Source: Pirellula sp. (GTDB lineage Bacteria; Planctomycetota; Planctomycetia; Pirellulales; PNKZ01). From it: a stretch of 64,000 bases of DNA. A model generated the notes under the pieces. The model searched no databases. It was not told the origin of the DNA and saw only the letters and a list, made by a program, of their open reading frames with translations. The first letter of the stretch is position 1, and the number at the start of each line of letters is the position of its first letter. The position numbers were made by a program, and so were the translations under genes. Of the stretch, positions 18,108-26,690 are shown one piece after another. The stretch spans positions 124,001 to 188,000 of the forward strand of contig PNKZ01000012.1 in the NCBI GenBank assembly GCA_013822735.1, written 5' to 3'.

Positions 18108-18562
18108 CCCAGAGCATTCGTAGGGAACTACTGATTCCGCGGCCGTGCGAGCAGGTGTGGGAAGCGCTCGCCAACAGCACGGCGCTAGCGGTATGGATGT
18201 ATCCGAACGACTTTGTGCCGCGTGTGGGCCATCCTTTCACATTTCGCGTTCCGGCCAACCCGAAGGTCGGCTTCGAGGGACTAATCGTCCACTGCGAGGT
18301 GCTGGAATGTGTACCACCCGGCGAAAATACCGACGGACGGCTCGCGTTCTCCTGGACGGCGGGCGGGGCGGTCGTCGATACGCGCGTGAGTTTTCAACTC
18401 GAACGTGACGGCGAGGGTACGCGACTGCTGTTCGAGCATTCGGGCTTCAACCTCTCCGAGGAATTCGGACAACAGGCGTTTCACGGCGCCGAATTTGGCT
18501 GGGCCAAGATGCTGAAGCAACTTGTCGCCGCGGTTGCAGGCCCGGCGGCAAAACAAGATTGA
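18104..18562 (+). CDS. SRPBCC (AHSA1-type) ligand-binding domain protein
   Basis: A 152-residue START-like protein. It begins RRELLIPRPCEQVWEALA, the usual first strand and helix of AHSA1/SRPBCC members, and ends in a long helix (GAEFGWAKMLKQLVAAVAG) that closes the hydrophobic cavity. Proteins of this type bind small hydrophobic ligands and are regularly encoded directly after an ArsR repressor. Here the two genes overlap by four bases. No catalytic residues are assigned in the family. The ligand is unknown. Confidence 0.82.
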   Translation: MTQSIRRELLIPRPCEQVWEALANSTALAVWMYPNDFVPRVGHPFTFRVPANPKVGFEGLIVHCEVLECVPPGENTDGRLAFSWTAGGAVVDTRVSFQLERDGEGTRLLFEHSGFNLSEEFGQQAFHGAEFGWAKMLKQLVAAVAGPAAKQD

Positions 18563-18625
18563 AACGCGTCGATCCTCGCCTTACCCAAGATCACTTTCAT
18601 CAAAAGCACGCTCAGACCAATCATT

Positions 18626-18826
18626 ATGAACCCGGCCAAGAAACGCTCGATACTTAGATGGATACATATCGTGTTCGCTCTACCGATCCTCGGCTACATT
18701 TATGGTCCGGCCGCCGAAGTGGAGCAGTACGCCGCGTTTCATCGGTTTATCTTCGTTCCTGTCGTCATGTTGACCGGATTTTGGATGTGGAAAGGGGAGG
18801 CTGTGCGACGATTCATTTCCAAGTGA
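18626..18826 (+). CDS. Small two-helix membrane protein
   Basis: A 66-residue protein with two hydrophobic segments: WIHIVFALPILGYIYG at about 12-27, and FIFVPVVMLTGFWMWKG at about 42-58. Its ends are basic, so it probably sits in the inner membrane with both ends inside. It lies 63 bases after the SRPBCC gene on the same strand, in the same ArsR-led cassette. I do not recognise the family. No clear ribosome-binding site precedes the ATG, which lowers certainty. Confidence 0.6.
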   Translation: MNPAKKRSILRWIHIVFALPILGYIYGPAAEVEQYAAFHRFIFVPVVMLTGFWMWKGEAVRRFISK

Positions 18827-18879
18827 TCGCCTCGCCTCCGATAAACGAGAGTTCACGCAGCGGTTAGTAGGGAAACGTT

Positions 18880-19380
18880 ATGGCCAAGAAAACGTCGCAG
18901 AAGCCGGCGAAGGTAGCTAAGAAGTCCGATCCCGCGCCCCATAAGGCGGCAGCAAAGCCGAAGCCCGGCAAGTCCGCGAAACCGAAACTCCTCTCGGGCG
19001 GCAACCCGCAAATCGCCAAAGGGTACGGCGACGGCCCGGTGCAAGACTTCATCGCGGCGATGCCGGGCTGGAAACAGGACGTCGGGCGCCGCCTCGACGA
19101 ACTCATCGAGCGCGCCGTGCCGAACGTGCATAAGGCCGTGAAATGGAACACGCCATTCTACGGCATCGAGGGGGACGGGTGGTTCCTCGGCTTCCACTGC
19201 ATCAGCAAGTACGTCAAGGTGGCGTTCTTCCGCGGCAAGTCGCTGCGTCCGGTCCCTCCCGTCGAATCGAAGCAAAATGAAGTGCGTTATTTCCACATCC
19301 ATGAAGGTGACGCTATCGACGAAGCGCAATTCACCGACTGGGTGAAACAAGCCAGTCGACTACCGGGCGAGCGAATGTGA
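18880..19380 (+). CDS. DUF1801 protein with basic Lys/Ala/Pro-rich tail
   Basis: A 166-residue protein. Residues 1-50 are a low-complexity Lys/Ala/Pro/Ser tail (KKTSQKPAKVAKKSDPAP and onward) of the histone-H1 type. Residues ~55-160 form a DUF1801 (YdhG-like) domain, with LDELIERAVPNVHKAVKWNTPFYG-like packing and the HIHEGDAIDEAQFTDWVKQA ending. The domain has no established biochemical role. TAGGGA precedes the ATG at about six bases. It is followed by a second DUF1801 gene, and both lie in the ArsR/SRPBCC neighbourhood, a pairing often seen in bacteria. Confidence 0.82.
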   Translation: MAKKTSQKPAKVAKKSDPAPHKAAAKPKPGKSAKPKLLSGGNPQIAKGYGDGPVQDFIAAMPGWKQDVGRRLDELIERAVPNVHKAVKWNTPFYGIEGDGWFLGFHCISKYVKVAFFRGKSLRPVPPVESKQNEVRYFHIHEGDAIDEAQFTDWVKQASRLPGERM

Positions 19381-19441
19381 TCGGCCGGCGCGAGGCGAGA
19401 TCGAGGCGAAGTGATTGGCAAGAAGACAGGCGATCAAGAAC

Positions 19442-19945
19442 ATGACTAAGTCCAAGATCAGCTCGAAGAAGAAGGCCGCGAGCGCTCCCAAGCGAGGAAT
19501 TAAAGCGAGCGGCATCGAACCAAGTGATTGGCGCCTCGACATGCTCGCGAAGATCCGAAAGGTCATCCGGCAGGCCGACCCTGACGTCGTCGAGGAGGTC
19601 AAATGGAGAAAGCCGTCGAACGCGATGCGCGGCGTACCCGTCTGGTCGCACGACGGGATTCTCTGCACGGGCGAAACCTACAAGATTGCCGTGAAGATGA
19701 CCTTCGCCAACGGTGCCTCGCTTGAGGACCCTACGGGCCTCTTCAACGCCGGCCTGGAAGGCAACACGCGACGGGCCATCGATTTCCATGAAGGGGACGA
19801 GATCGACGAAAAAGCGTTGCAGGCTCTCATTCGCGCTGCCGTCGCGCTCAACACGGCGAAACGAACGACCGCTCGCACCGTTCGCACGCTCAAGAGGCCG
19901 AAGACCGCCCAAGTCGCACTTGAGAAGTTGCACAAGGATCGCTAG
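19442..19945 (+). CDS. Second DUF1801 protein, tandem relative
   Basis: A 167-residue protein from the ATG at 19442; an in-frame TTG at 19415 would add nine residues. It again starts with a basic tail (MTKSKISSKKKAASAPKRG) before a DUF1801 domain. VVEEVKWRKPSNAMRGVPVW and the FHEGDEIDEKALQALIRAAV ending parallel the previous protein. It ends in a further basic stretch. The two genes are diverged paralogues rather than a recent duplication. Function unknown. Confidence 0.8.
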   Translation: MTKSKISSKKKAASAPKRGIKASGIEPSDWRLDMLAKIRKVIRQADPDVVEEVKWRKPSNAMRGVPVWSHDGILCTGETYKIAVKMTFANGASLEDPTGLFNAGLEGNTRRAIDFHEGDEIDEKALQALIRAAVALNTAKRTTARTVRTLKRPKTAQVALEKLHKDR

Positions 19946-20380
19946 CGAAGCGAGGTGCTCTTAGCGATGGTTCTTGAAATTTCATAAGATGAAGTGTCCC
20001 GCCGCGCGCCAACGCGCCGTTTTGGAACGAATGAGCATGCGCGTACTGGCCGTTGGCGTGCGTGAGCAAGACGGTATACATCAAGCCGCGGCTCGGGCCG
20101 CAGGACGCGACAGTGGCAAAGGCATCTGGTAGCGCGTGCTGCGCGCGGCTGATGCGCCGAGACTCGGCGGACGAATATGCGGATGACCGTAGCAATACAT
20201 ATCGGTAGCTAGCGATTGTCGCTCAACAGCAGTTTGTCTCGATTCCCCGCTCTATCCGCAGAACGTAACATAGATAATTCATGGCGACTTGTTAAATTGA
20301 TCTCCACCATCCATCGACGACCGCGCTTTTGATTGTTACGTATCCGTCGCCGAGCACTACCGCGTTCTCCGAAAAGTCAT
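19946..20380. other. Gene-free stretch between DUF1801 and the GAF reductase
   Basis: About 435 bases without a supportable gene. Reading frames on both strands are short, lack recognisable motifs and have no ribosome-binding sites. An AT-richer section (20270-20330) probably holds the promoter of the following gene. No RNA gene or strong hairpin was seen. Confidence 0.4.
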
Positions 20381-20836
20381 TTGACGATACATCACGGCGA
20401 CCTCATCAACGAACTGCGCGGCTTGCTGGCGGGGGAGCGCGACTTCATTGCCAATGCGGCCAACACGTCAGCTCTACTGTTTGGCCGATTGCCCGACCTC
20501 AATTGGGCGGGCTTTTATATATTGCGAGAGGGCCAACTCGTGTTGGGACCTTTTCAAGGCAAACCGGCCTGCGTGAGAATTGACCTGGGGCGAGGCGTCT
20601 GTGGAGCAGCCGCCCAGCGACGCGAAACGATCAACGTCGCCGACGTTCATCAATTCCCGGGGCACATCGCGTGTGACGCCGACTCGCAATCGGAGATAGT
20701 CGTCCCGCTCATTGTCGAAGGCCGTCTCATCGGCGTGCTCGACTTGGATAGCCCCAAGCTCGGGCGATTCACTCAAGAAGATGTGCGGCTGTTGGAAGCG
20801 ATCGCCTGTGCACTTCTTACCGCCTCCGAAGTATGA
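20381..20836 (+). CDS. msrC: Free methionine-(R)-sulfoxide reductase (GAF-domain)
   Basis: A 151-residue single GAF domain closely matching fRMsr enzymes such as E. coli MsrC/YebR. It contains LNWAGFYIL, VLGPFQGKPACVRI, GRGVCGAAAQRRETI and GHIACDADSQSEIVVPL, and therefore all three redox cysteines of the family (PAC, GVC, IAC). It reduces free methionine-R-sulfoxide in the cytoplasm using thioredoxin. I place the start at a TTG (20381) because the N-terminal length then equals that of the E. coli protein. The frame is open further upstream to 20333, and the ribosome-binding site (GAAAAG) is weak. Confidence 0.87.
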   Translation: MTIHHGDLINELRGLLAGERDFIANAANTSALLFGRLPDLNWAGFYILREGQLVLGPFQGKPACVRIDLGRGVCGAAAQRRETINVADVHQFPGHIACDADSQSEIVVPLIVEGRLIGVLDLDSPKLGRFTQEDVRLLEAIACALLTASEV

Positions 20837-21064
20837 AACGTTCCGGAGCTGCATTTTCTGCGGCACGTCGCGTTTTCATAGACTATGCGCGAGGCAGTAG
20901 CAACTCCTACTTTCGATGAGCTACAATGACGCCGGCGATCAACGCCCGGATTAAATCCGCCTACTAAGAAGCTCGCCCCCGTCGTCCTCCGGCACCCTTG
21001 GCGCGGCCCACTTGTATGCGGCTCCAGAATCGGTATTTCTAAGGCATCCCACGAGAGACCAGAC

Positions 21065-22621
21065 ATGGCGACTGCAACCCCCGAAGTTCGCGCTTTAACC
21101 GCTGCCGCATTTCGCACGCCGGAAAAGTTCACCGAGTTCTGTCGCAACGGCGGCAAGCCCCTCGGCGGCATCATTGACGGCGAACAAGTTCGCGGCTCGA
21201 TGAATGTGACGTTCGAAACCATCGATCCCGGTTCGGAGGAAGTGCTCGCGACCGTTTGCGAAATGGGAGAAGCCGAAGTGGCCCGAGCCGTCGCGGCTGC
21301 TCAGAGGGCGTTCGACGGGAATGGGGCGAAATCGTGGCGGAACATCGGCGTTGAAGAACGCATCAAGCTGGTCAACAAGCTTGTCGAGCTATGCGATCGC
21401 GATCGCAACGTGCTGCTGGCCTGCGAGATTCGCGACGGCGGCAAGGTGTCGGAATTGGCGGAAGGAGACTTCACACAGATCCGCGAGTGCGCCGAGTATT
21501 TCAGCGGCGTGGCGCGACGCATCGAGTTGGGTGACGGCCCCTCAATGAAGGTTGCCGACGGCGTGCGGGGTTTTACACATCGCGAGCCGTGGGGAGTCGT
21601 GGCAGGAATCATTCCGTGGAACTATCCCATCGTGCTGACCTCGTGGTTCATGTTCCCGGCGCTACTGTCGGGCAACACGATCCTTATCAAGCCGGCGGAA
21701 GACACGCCCCTCTCGGCGCTTTATATCGCGAAGCTGGCCCAGGAAGCCGGCTTCCCGGCCGGGGTGATCAACGTGCTGCCGGGCCGCGGAGAAATTACGG
21801 GGCACTGTATCGCCGAACACCCGGGGGTTCGATATATCGCGTTCACCGGTTCGCCCGGAGTCGGCCAAGCAATCCTCCGTACCTGCGATCGTCACGGCAC
21901 GCGCATGAAGCGCGAACTCGGCGGCAACGGCGCGGCCATCGTGCTGGCGGACGCTGATCCGGAACTCGTGGCTCGCATGGTCGGCAAGTACACAAACCAG
22001 CACTACGGCCAAACCTGCTGCACGATTCACCGCGTCTTCGTCGACAAGAAGATTGCCGACGACTTCATCGACGCCCAAACGGAATTCTTCAAGGGTCTCA
22101 AGATCGGGTATCAGGCCGACGAAGGAACACAGCTCGGCGCGGTGATCAATTCGACGCAACACCGCCGCATTCTCCAGGCCGAAAAGGAGACCGTCGCGCG
22201 CGGTGCTCAGCCGCTGTTGGCCGGCGGGGAAGCCACGGTCGCCGGAAAGAGCGGCTACTATCTCAAGCCGTCGTTGTATCGCACTGATCCGGCGCTCAAC
22301 GTCAATCCGGTCGAAGTCTTTCACACCTACGCGACCATCTGTCCCGTTTCTTCGCCTGAAGAAGCGTTGCGGCTTGCCAATGCCTCTCCCTATGGATTGG
22401 GGTCGAGCGTCTGGACGAAAGACATCGAGCGCGGCGTGGCGCTTGCCAAGCAGTTTCGCGACGGCACCGGCCAAGTCAACTGCCACAACTCGATTGCCTA
22501 CGGACTCCCGTACGGCGGACAAGGAATCTCCGGCGGGCCAGGGGGGGGCGTCAACTGCGAAGAGACGTTCCTTGACTACACGCAAGTGAAAGCGGTTTAC
22601 GTCGCAGACTACCCGGGCTAA
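21065..22621 (+). CDS. NAD(P)-dependent aldehyde dehydrogenase
   Basis: A 518-residue aldehyde dehydrogenase. The cofactor region includes IIPWNYPIVLTSW and ILIKPAEDTPLSAL, with FTGSPGVGQ after it. The catalytic Glu lies in KRELGGNGAAIVL, and the catalytic Cys in HYGQTCCTIHRVF, where two cysteines are adjacent. The C-terminal oligomerisation motif region reads NCHNSIAYGLPYGGQG. It oxidises an aldehyde to the acid; the substrate is not evident. It is followed on the same strand by a second aldehyde dehydrogenase after 125 bases, with a possible terminator hairpin between. Confidence 0.88.
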   Translation: MATATPEVRALTAAAFRTPEKFTEFCRNGGKPLGGIIDGEQVRGSMNVTFETIDPGSEEVLATVCEMGEAEVARAVAAAQRAFDGNGAKSWRNIGVEERIKLVNKLVELCDRDRNVLLACEIRDGGKVSELAEGDFTQIRECAEYFSGVARRIELGDGPSMKVADGVRGFTHREPWGVVAGIIPWNYPIVLTSWFMFPALLSGNTILIKPAEDTPLSALYIAKLAQEAGFPAGVINVLPGRGEITGHCIAEHPGVRYIAFTGSPGVGQAILRTCDRHGTRMKRELGGNGAAIVLADADPELVARMVGKYTNQHYGQTCCTIHRVFVDKKIADDFIDAQTEFFKGLKIGYQADEGTQLGAVINSTQHRRILQAEKETVARGAQPLLAGGEATVAGKSGYYLKPSLYRTDPALNVNPVEVFHTYATICPVSSPEEALRLANASPYGLGSSVWTKDIERGVALAKQFRDGTGQVNCHNSIAYGLPYGGQGISGGPGGGVNCEETFLDYTQVKAVYVADYPG

Positions 22622-22646
22622 TTCGCTTGAGAGCGGCTTCTGGTGA

Positions 22647-22668
22647 CGCGGGAATCGGAAAACCCGCG
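22647..22668 (+). terminator. Possible hairpin between the two aldehyde dehydrogenase genes
   Basis: CGCGGG (22647-22652) and CCCGCG (22663-22668) can pair as a six-base GC stem around a ten-base loop, 26 bases after the first gene's stop. The following bases are only weakly T-rich, so termination would be inefficient. It may equally be an attenuating structure. Confidence 0.35.
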
Positions 22669-22746
22669 CCGCCTTGATTTCCGATCGCCTTTGCGATGTA
22701 ACGGTGTTTCGGTTAAACGGTAACCTTCGATATCGGGAGAACGAAC

Positions 22747-24222
22747 GTGACGCGATCGTGGCCGAATCAGCTATTCATCAACGGTGAGTGGGTTAACAGT
22801 GCGTCCGGGAAGACTTGGAGCGTTGTCAATCCGGCAACCGGCGAAACGTTGACGGAAGTCGCGCTGGCCGACGCCGTCGACGTCGATCGTGCGGTCACCG
22901 CGGCACGTCGGGCATTCGACGAGGGTGAATGGTCGAAGATGGATCCGCTGCATCGCGGCCGGTTGCTGTTTCGGCTTGCGGAACGGATTCGTGAGTCGCT
23001 CGACGACTTGGCGATGACCGATACGTTGAACATCGGTAAGCCGATTCGTGACACGCTTGGCTGGGATGCACCGGTATCGGCGGATTTATTCGAAACGTAC
23101 GCGGGCCTACCCGACAAGATTCACGGGAAGTGCTTCGGGACGTTTTCGGACAACATGATGATGCAGATTCGTGAACCGATGGGGGTGATCGCCGCGATCG
23201 TCCCTTGGAACTACCCGCTGACCAACGCCGCCATTAAAGTCGCACCGATTCTGGCCTGCGGGAACACGGTCGTTTTGAAGCCGTCGGAAGTTTCGCCGCT
23301 GTCCGCGTTGATGCTCGCGCAATTGGCTCAAGAGGTCGGATTTCCGCCGGGCGTGATCAATGTCATTCACGGCACGGGCGCAGAAGCGGGCAACGCGCTT
23401 ATTAAACATCCGGGGGTAGACAAGATCGCCTTCACCGGACGCCACGAGACCGGCGCTCAAATGCTCGAGGCCGCGAAGTCGGGTATGAAGGGGGTACTGA
23501 TGGAGCTCGGTGGCAAGACTCCCAGCCTGGTGTTTCCAGACGCTCAACTGGACAACGTGGTGAACGGCGTCATCACGGGGATTTTTGTCAACCTTGGACA
23601 GGTGTGCGTCGCGGGCTCGCGCTTGCTCGTCCATGAAAGCCAGCATGACGAATTGCTTGAGCGCATCATTGCGAAGGCGAAGGGACTGCGACAAGGAGAT
23701 CCCACTGATCCGAAAACGCAAATCGGGTGTTTGGCGACGCCGATTCATTGCCAATCTGTTGCCAAACGTGTCGCGCGTGGAAAGGAAGAAGGTGCCCGTT
23801 GCGTGTTGTCGGGCGCACCACCGAAGTCCCCGACCGATTGCTTCTTCGCTCCGACGATTTTCGACGGCGTCACGTCCGACATGTCGCTGGCCCGCGAAGA
23901 AGTGTTTGGCCCCGTACTGAGCGTGCTGACCTACCGCACCGAAGATGAAGCCGTGCGCATCGCGAACGATTGCGACTTCGGCTTGATGGCGAACATCTGG
24001 ACTGCGGACGGTACACGGGCACTGCGCGTTGCCCGTCAGATCAAGGCCGGCAAGATTGCGATCAACGGCGGCGGCGCATTTCGGGCCAGTTCGCCGGTCT
24101 ATGGGTACAAACTCAGCGGATTTGGCACGGAACTCGGCTACGACGAAGCGGCGCACGAATACTGCAACACGAAGGTAATTCTGTATTCGATGTCGACGGA
24201 AAAGTCCTTGTGGCCTGAGTAA
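22747..24222 (+). CDS. NAD-dependent aldehyde dehydrogenase (betaine/aromatic-aldehyde type)
   Basis: A 491-residue protein of the ALDH superfamily, clearly distinct from the previous gene's product. It has PWNYPLTNAAIKVAP, VLKPSEVSPLSALML, the catalytic Glu in LMELGGKTPSLVF and the catalytic Cys in NLGQVCVAGSRL. The start is GTG, with GGGAGA about six bases upstream. It lies 125 bases after its neighbour on the same strand. The substrate cannot be assigned. Length and motif order are normal and no truncation is seen. Confidence 0.88.
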   Translation: MTRSWPNQLFINGEWVNSASGKTWSVVNPATGETLTEVALADAVDVDRAVTAARRAFDEGEWSKMDPLHRGRLLFRLAERIRESLDDLAMTDTLNIGKPIRDTLGWDAPVSADLFETYAGLPDKIHGKCFGTFSDNMMMQIREPMGVIAAIVPWNYPLTNAAIKVAPILACGNTVVLKPSEVSPLSALMLAQLAQEVGFPPGVINVIHGTGAEAGNALIKHPGVDKIAFTGRHETGAQMLEAAKSGMKGVLMELGGKTPSLVFPDAQLDNVVNGVITGIFVNLGQVCVAGSRLLVHESQHDELLERIIAKAKGLRQGDPTDPKTQIGCLATPIHCQSVAKRVARGKEEGARCVLSGAPPKSPTDCFFAPTIFDGVTSDMSLAREEVFGPVLSVLTYRTEDEAVRIANDCDFGLMANIWTADGTRALRVARQIKAGKIAINGGGAFRASSPVYGYKLSGFGTELGYDEAAHEYCNTKVILYSMSTEKSLWPE

Positions 24223-24287
24223 GCCCGTCGTGGCTGCGATGGGTTACGGGGCCGACCGGCACAAAGGCCGAAGGCGGTGCTACGGAC

Positions 24288-24301
24288 ACGTGCTAGCACG
24301 T
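24288..24301. repeat. 14-base perfect palindrome in intergenic DNA
   Basis: ACGTGCTAGCACGT is a perfect 14-base palindrome with a GCTAGC core. It lies 66 bases after the second aldehyde dehydrogenase and about 210 bases before the acyltransferase. It has no loop and no T-run, so it looks more like a protein-binding site than a terminator. Confidence 0.45.
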
Positions 24302-24514
24302 CTGTAATGGCCCGTCCACATGTTCAAAATCGTTCCTCGACGTCGTCGAGCAGACCGCCGTTGTTGACGGCCGAACGGGCTAACGCCGGCATGGTGAGAT
24401 AGCCTCGCTAACCTGCTGTTATTGACCTCGATCGGCCGGAAGTCTAATGTCCGCCGCTCTTATTTGTGGCGGACTTTTGCCCCTTCGCCGTTCCAGGCGG
24501 CTCCGAGGCGCCAG

Positions 24515-25768
24515 ATGAAGAACGGTATTGCGGGTCAAGTTACGGCGACGTTGCCTGTTGCCGGCAAGATCGAGGCCTTCGAATCGGTTCGTGGCTTGGC
24601 ATCCTTTGCCGTGCTCATTGCTCACACATGCCTGGCGTTCTGGCCGGCTTTCTACATGAGGTCGGGTCCTCTCTGGGACGGTTACTCGAGCACGGTTCGC
24701 TGGTTCGCAAGTTCGCCAGCCCGCAGTCTGTGGGACGGCCACTTCGCGGTAAGCATTTTCTTTGTACTGAGCGGATTCGTTCTGTCGCTCTCTTACTTTC
24801 GGACCAGATCCGCCGAAGTGCTGGCCTCAGGGGCGGCGCGGCGTTACTTGCGCCTGATGCTTCCCGCGTTAGCGTCGGTCCTGCTGGCCTATCTGTTCAT
24901 GCGGACGGGAGCCATGCACAATCAGGCCGCCGTTCAACTTATGGACACCACGCTGGGCGCTCCCCATTCCTGGCTCGCACAGTACTACAATTTTCCGCCG
25001 CGCCTTCTCAACGCTTTGCGTGAAGGCTCGTGCGACGCGCTGTTGACAGGAGTCAGCTACTACAACGGCTTCCTCTGGACCATGCCGGTGGAGATTGCCG
25101 GGTCGTTTTTTGTCTTCGCTTTTCTGTCGCTATTCGGCCAAGCGCGCGGGCGAAGCGTGTTCTACGTCGCATTCTCGCTCCTGTTCACGTATATCGATCG
25201 CTTCTTCCTCGTCGATTTCTTGCTGGGCATGATGATGTGCGACCTTTACGTTCGGAACGAGACGACGTGGAAGAGAACGCTTCCCTTACCGATTGCCCTG
25301 ACGCTAGTGCTGCTCGGATTCTGGATCGTCGGCATCAAACCGGGCGACACAACCAGCCCTCATGATTATGCCGTCAACCACGACTACGTACACGAGACCG
25401 TCGGCGCTGTTCTGGTGCTGACCGGCGTCGCGCTGACACCGGCGTTGCGGCGTTTTCTTGAGGCCGGCCGCCTGCGTTTTCTAGGCAAAGTGTCGTTCGG
25501 CCTGTACCTCGTCCACCTCCCCGTCATCTGTTCGGCAGGCTCGTTCGCATACATCCGGTTCTGTGGGACGCTGGGGATGTCGCATCACGTCGGGGCCGCT
25601 CTGGCATTGCTCGTCTGCGTAGTCATTTCTGTTCTTGGGGCGTGGGTGGTTTACACAGTCGTCGATCGTGCGGCCATTCGCCTGAGCAAGACACTGTATC
25701 AACGGATGATCGCTCCGCCGGAGTCAGGCCGACAGCCCCGGGACGGCTTGGTTGGCCGCGCCGCCTGA
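24515..25768 (+). CDS. Acyltransferase-3 (OafA/YrhL-type) membrane protein
   Basis: A 417-residue protein with about ten membrane helices. It opens with IEAFESVRGLASFAVLIAHT, the conserved R..A.....H motif of acyltransferase-3 proteins, in which the His is thought catalytic. HFAVSIFFVLSGFVLSLSY and a C-terminal LRFLGKVSFGLYLVHLPV are also family hallmarks. Members O-acetylate or O-acylate cell-surface sugars, peptidoglycan or antibiotics from the inner membrane. The ATG at 24515 has GAGG six bases upstream; the open frame reaches back to 24422 without such a site. No polysaccharide genes adjoin, so the acceptor is unknown. Confidence 0.85.
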   Translation: MKNGIAGQVTATLPVAGKIEAFESVRGLASFAVLIAHTCLAFWPAFYMRSGPLWDGYSSTVRWFASSPARSLWDGHFAVSIFFVLSGFVLSLSYFRTRSAEVLASGAARRYLRLMLPALASVLLAYLFMRTGAMHNQAAVQLMDTTLGAPHSWLAQYYNFPPRLLNALREGSCDALLTGVSYYNGFLWTMPVEIAGSFFVFAFLSLFGQARGRSVFYVAFSLLFTYIDRFFLVDFLLGMMMCDLYVRNETTWKRTLPLPIALTLVLLGFWIVGIKPGDTTSPHDYAVNHDYVHETVGAVLVLTGVALTPALRRFLEAGRLRFLGKVSFGLYLVHLPVICSAGSFAYIRFCGTLGMSHHVGAALALLVCVVISVLGAWVVYTVVDRAAIRLSKTLYQRMIAPPESGRQPRDGLVGRAA

Positions 25769-26218
25769 CGTTGCCGTTGCGCGTAACGGCGGCGCGATGT
25801 GGAACCAGATTCCCGCACCAAACGGAAATCTTCGTTCGTCGGAAGAGCGGGAACCAGGCGCGCTACTCGTCAAAACGGATGCGTCAACGCCGCCGTTTAA
25901 ATCATATTTCTTACCAATCGCGTCTTCCGATTCCGTCGTTTTCGAAGTTCCTCGGGCTCGACCACCTTCGAACTCGACCAGCGGTTTAGCGCTGCCTCCG
26001 CCGTTGCCGCTGATTGAACGATTATCGCACCGGATCGAGATACCGCTTATCCGCTCGTTAGCGTCAATCACGAGTTTGGTTTGTGGCTGAAATTCGTAGA
26101 GGTCGTCATCGCTTCCGGCAGGCTTGCCGAGCGACGCTTTGAGTTTCGCGAGATTGATCGGTCGTTCGGGAAGCAGCACCGTGGTCACGACATCGTCGAA
26201 TTGACGGGTTTCGTACAT
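25724..26218 (-). CDS. Possible hypothetical protein or gene remnant
   Basis: A 164-residue reading frame on the minus strand that overlaps the acyltransferase end by 45 bases. The first half has protein-like character: LPERPINLAKLKASLGKPAG followed by a DDDLYEFQP stretch and KLVIDANERISGI. This recalls small planctomycete proteins with a G-K-P...DDL...Y pattern and a closing beta strand. The second half is Ser/Arg/Gly-rich and less convincing. A stop codon lies four codons before the ATG, and there is no clear ribosome-binding site. It may be the remains of a decayed gene. Confidence 0.25.
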   Translation of the reverse strand: MYETRQFDDVVTTVLLPERPINLAKLKASLGKPAGSDDDLYEFQPQTKLVIDANERISGISIRCDNRSISGNGGGSAKPLVEFEGGRARGTSKTTESEDAIGKKYDLNGGVDASVLTSSAPGSRSSDERRFPFGAGIWFHIAPPLRATATSGGAANQAVPGLSA

Positions 26219-26690
26219 CCAGGCTTCCGGCTATCGGCAAACGCCGCAAGGTTTCTCCGACGTCGACAGTAGGCGCCGGAAATCGGTACCGTCGTTTCGA
26301 TTGAATACCTGCTATGGTCGTCGCGAACAACGGTCGTGCCGCCCAGCCCTTCGCGCAGGGGCCTGGAATACGAAAATCGTCGACTTCCCAGCGATTCTAT
26401 CTGGCACTTCATTTTTGATTGCGGCGCGCGACGCGACGGCAGTTGCGTTGACATTGAGATGCACACGAAAACCCGAAGCAGAAAGCATTCTGATTTTCAT
26501 TCAAGTCAGGTTGTCGCACGTATTGCCGGCGTTCGGCCGCGCGGCTGATTCTACATAATGCGATTCTGTGTTGTGGTGCGCCTGAGGGGTCACGTGGAAA
26601 CTCTCTAAATTGCGAACTTCTTTTTGCGTAGCGCACCACTAGTTTTGGAAGAACTTACGATTCTTCCAGCTATCGAAGTGGTGGTACGTG
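26219..26690. other. Gene-free stretch upstream of the giant repeat gene
   Basis: Together with the doubtful frame before it, this makes some 900 bases without a firm gene. The last 120 bases hold two inverted repeats described separately. No RNA gene was recognised. Confidence 0.4.
26573..26668 (+). promoter_or_regulatory. Two inverted repeats upstream of the giant repeat gene
   Basis: GTGGTGCGC (26573-26581) pairs with GCGCACCAC (26631-26639) across 49 bases. A second dyad, TGGAAGAA-cttacga-TTCTTCCA (26646-26668), lies 22 bases before the ATG. The second could be an operator or a hairpin in the 5' leader. Both are exact in the sequence; a regulatory role is inference. Confidence 0.45.

Noticed and set aside
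19890-20195. Minus-strand frame of 101 codons after the DUF1801 genes
   Set aside because: Composition is Ser/Arg/Ala-rich without motifs, it overlaps the DUF1801 end, and no ribosome-binding site precedes it.
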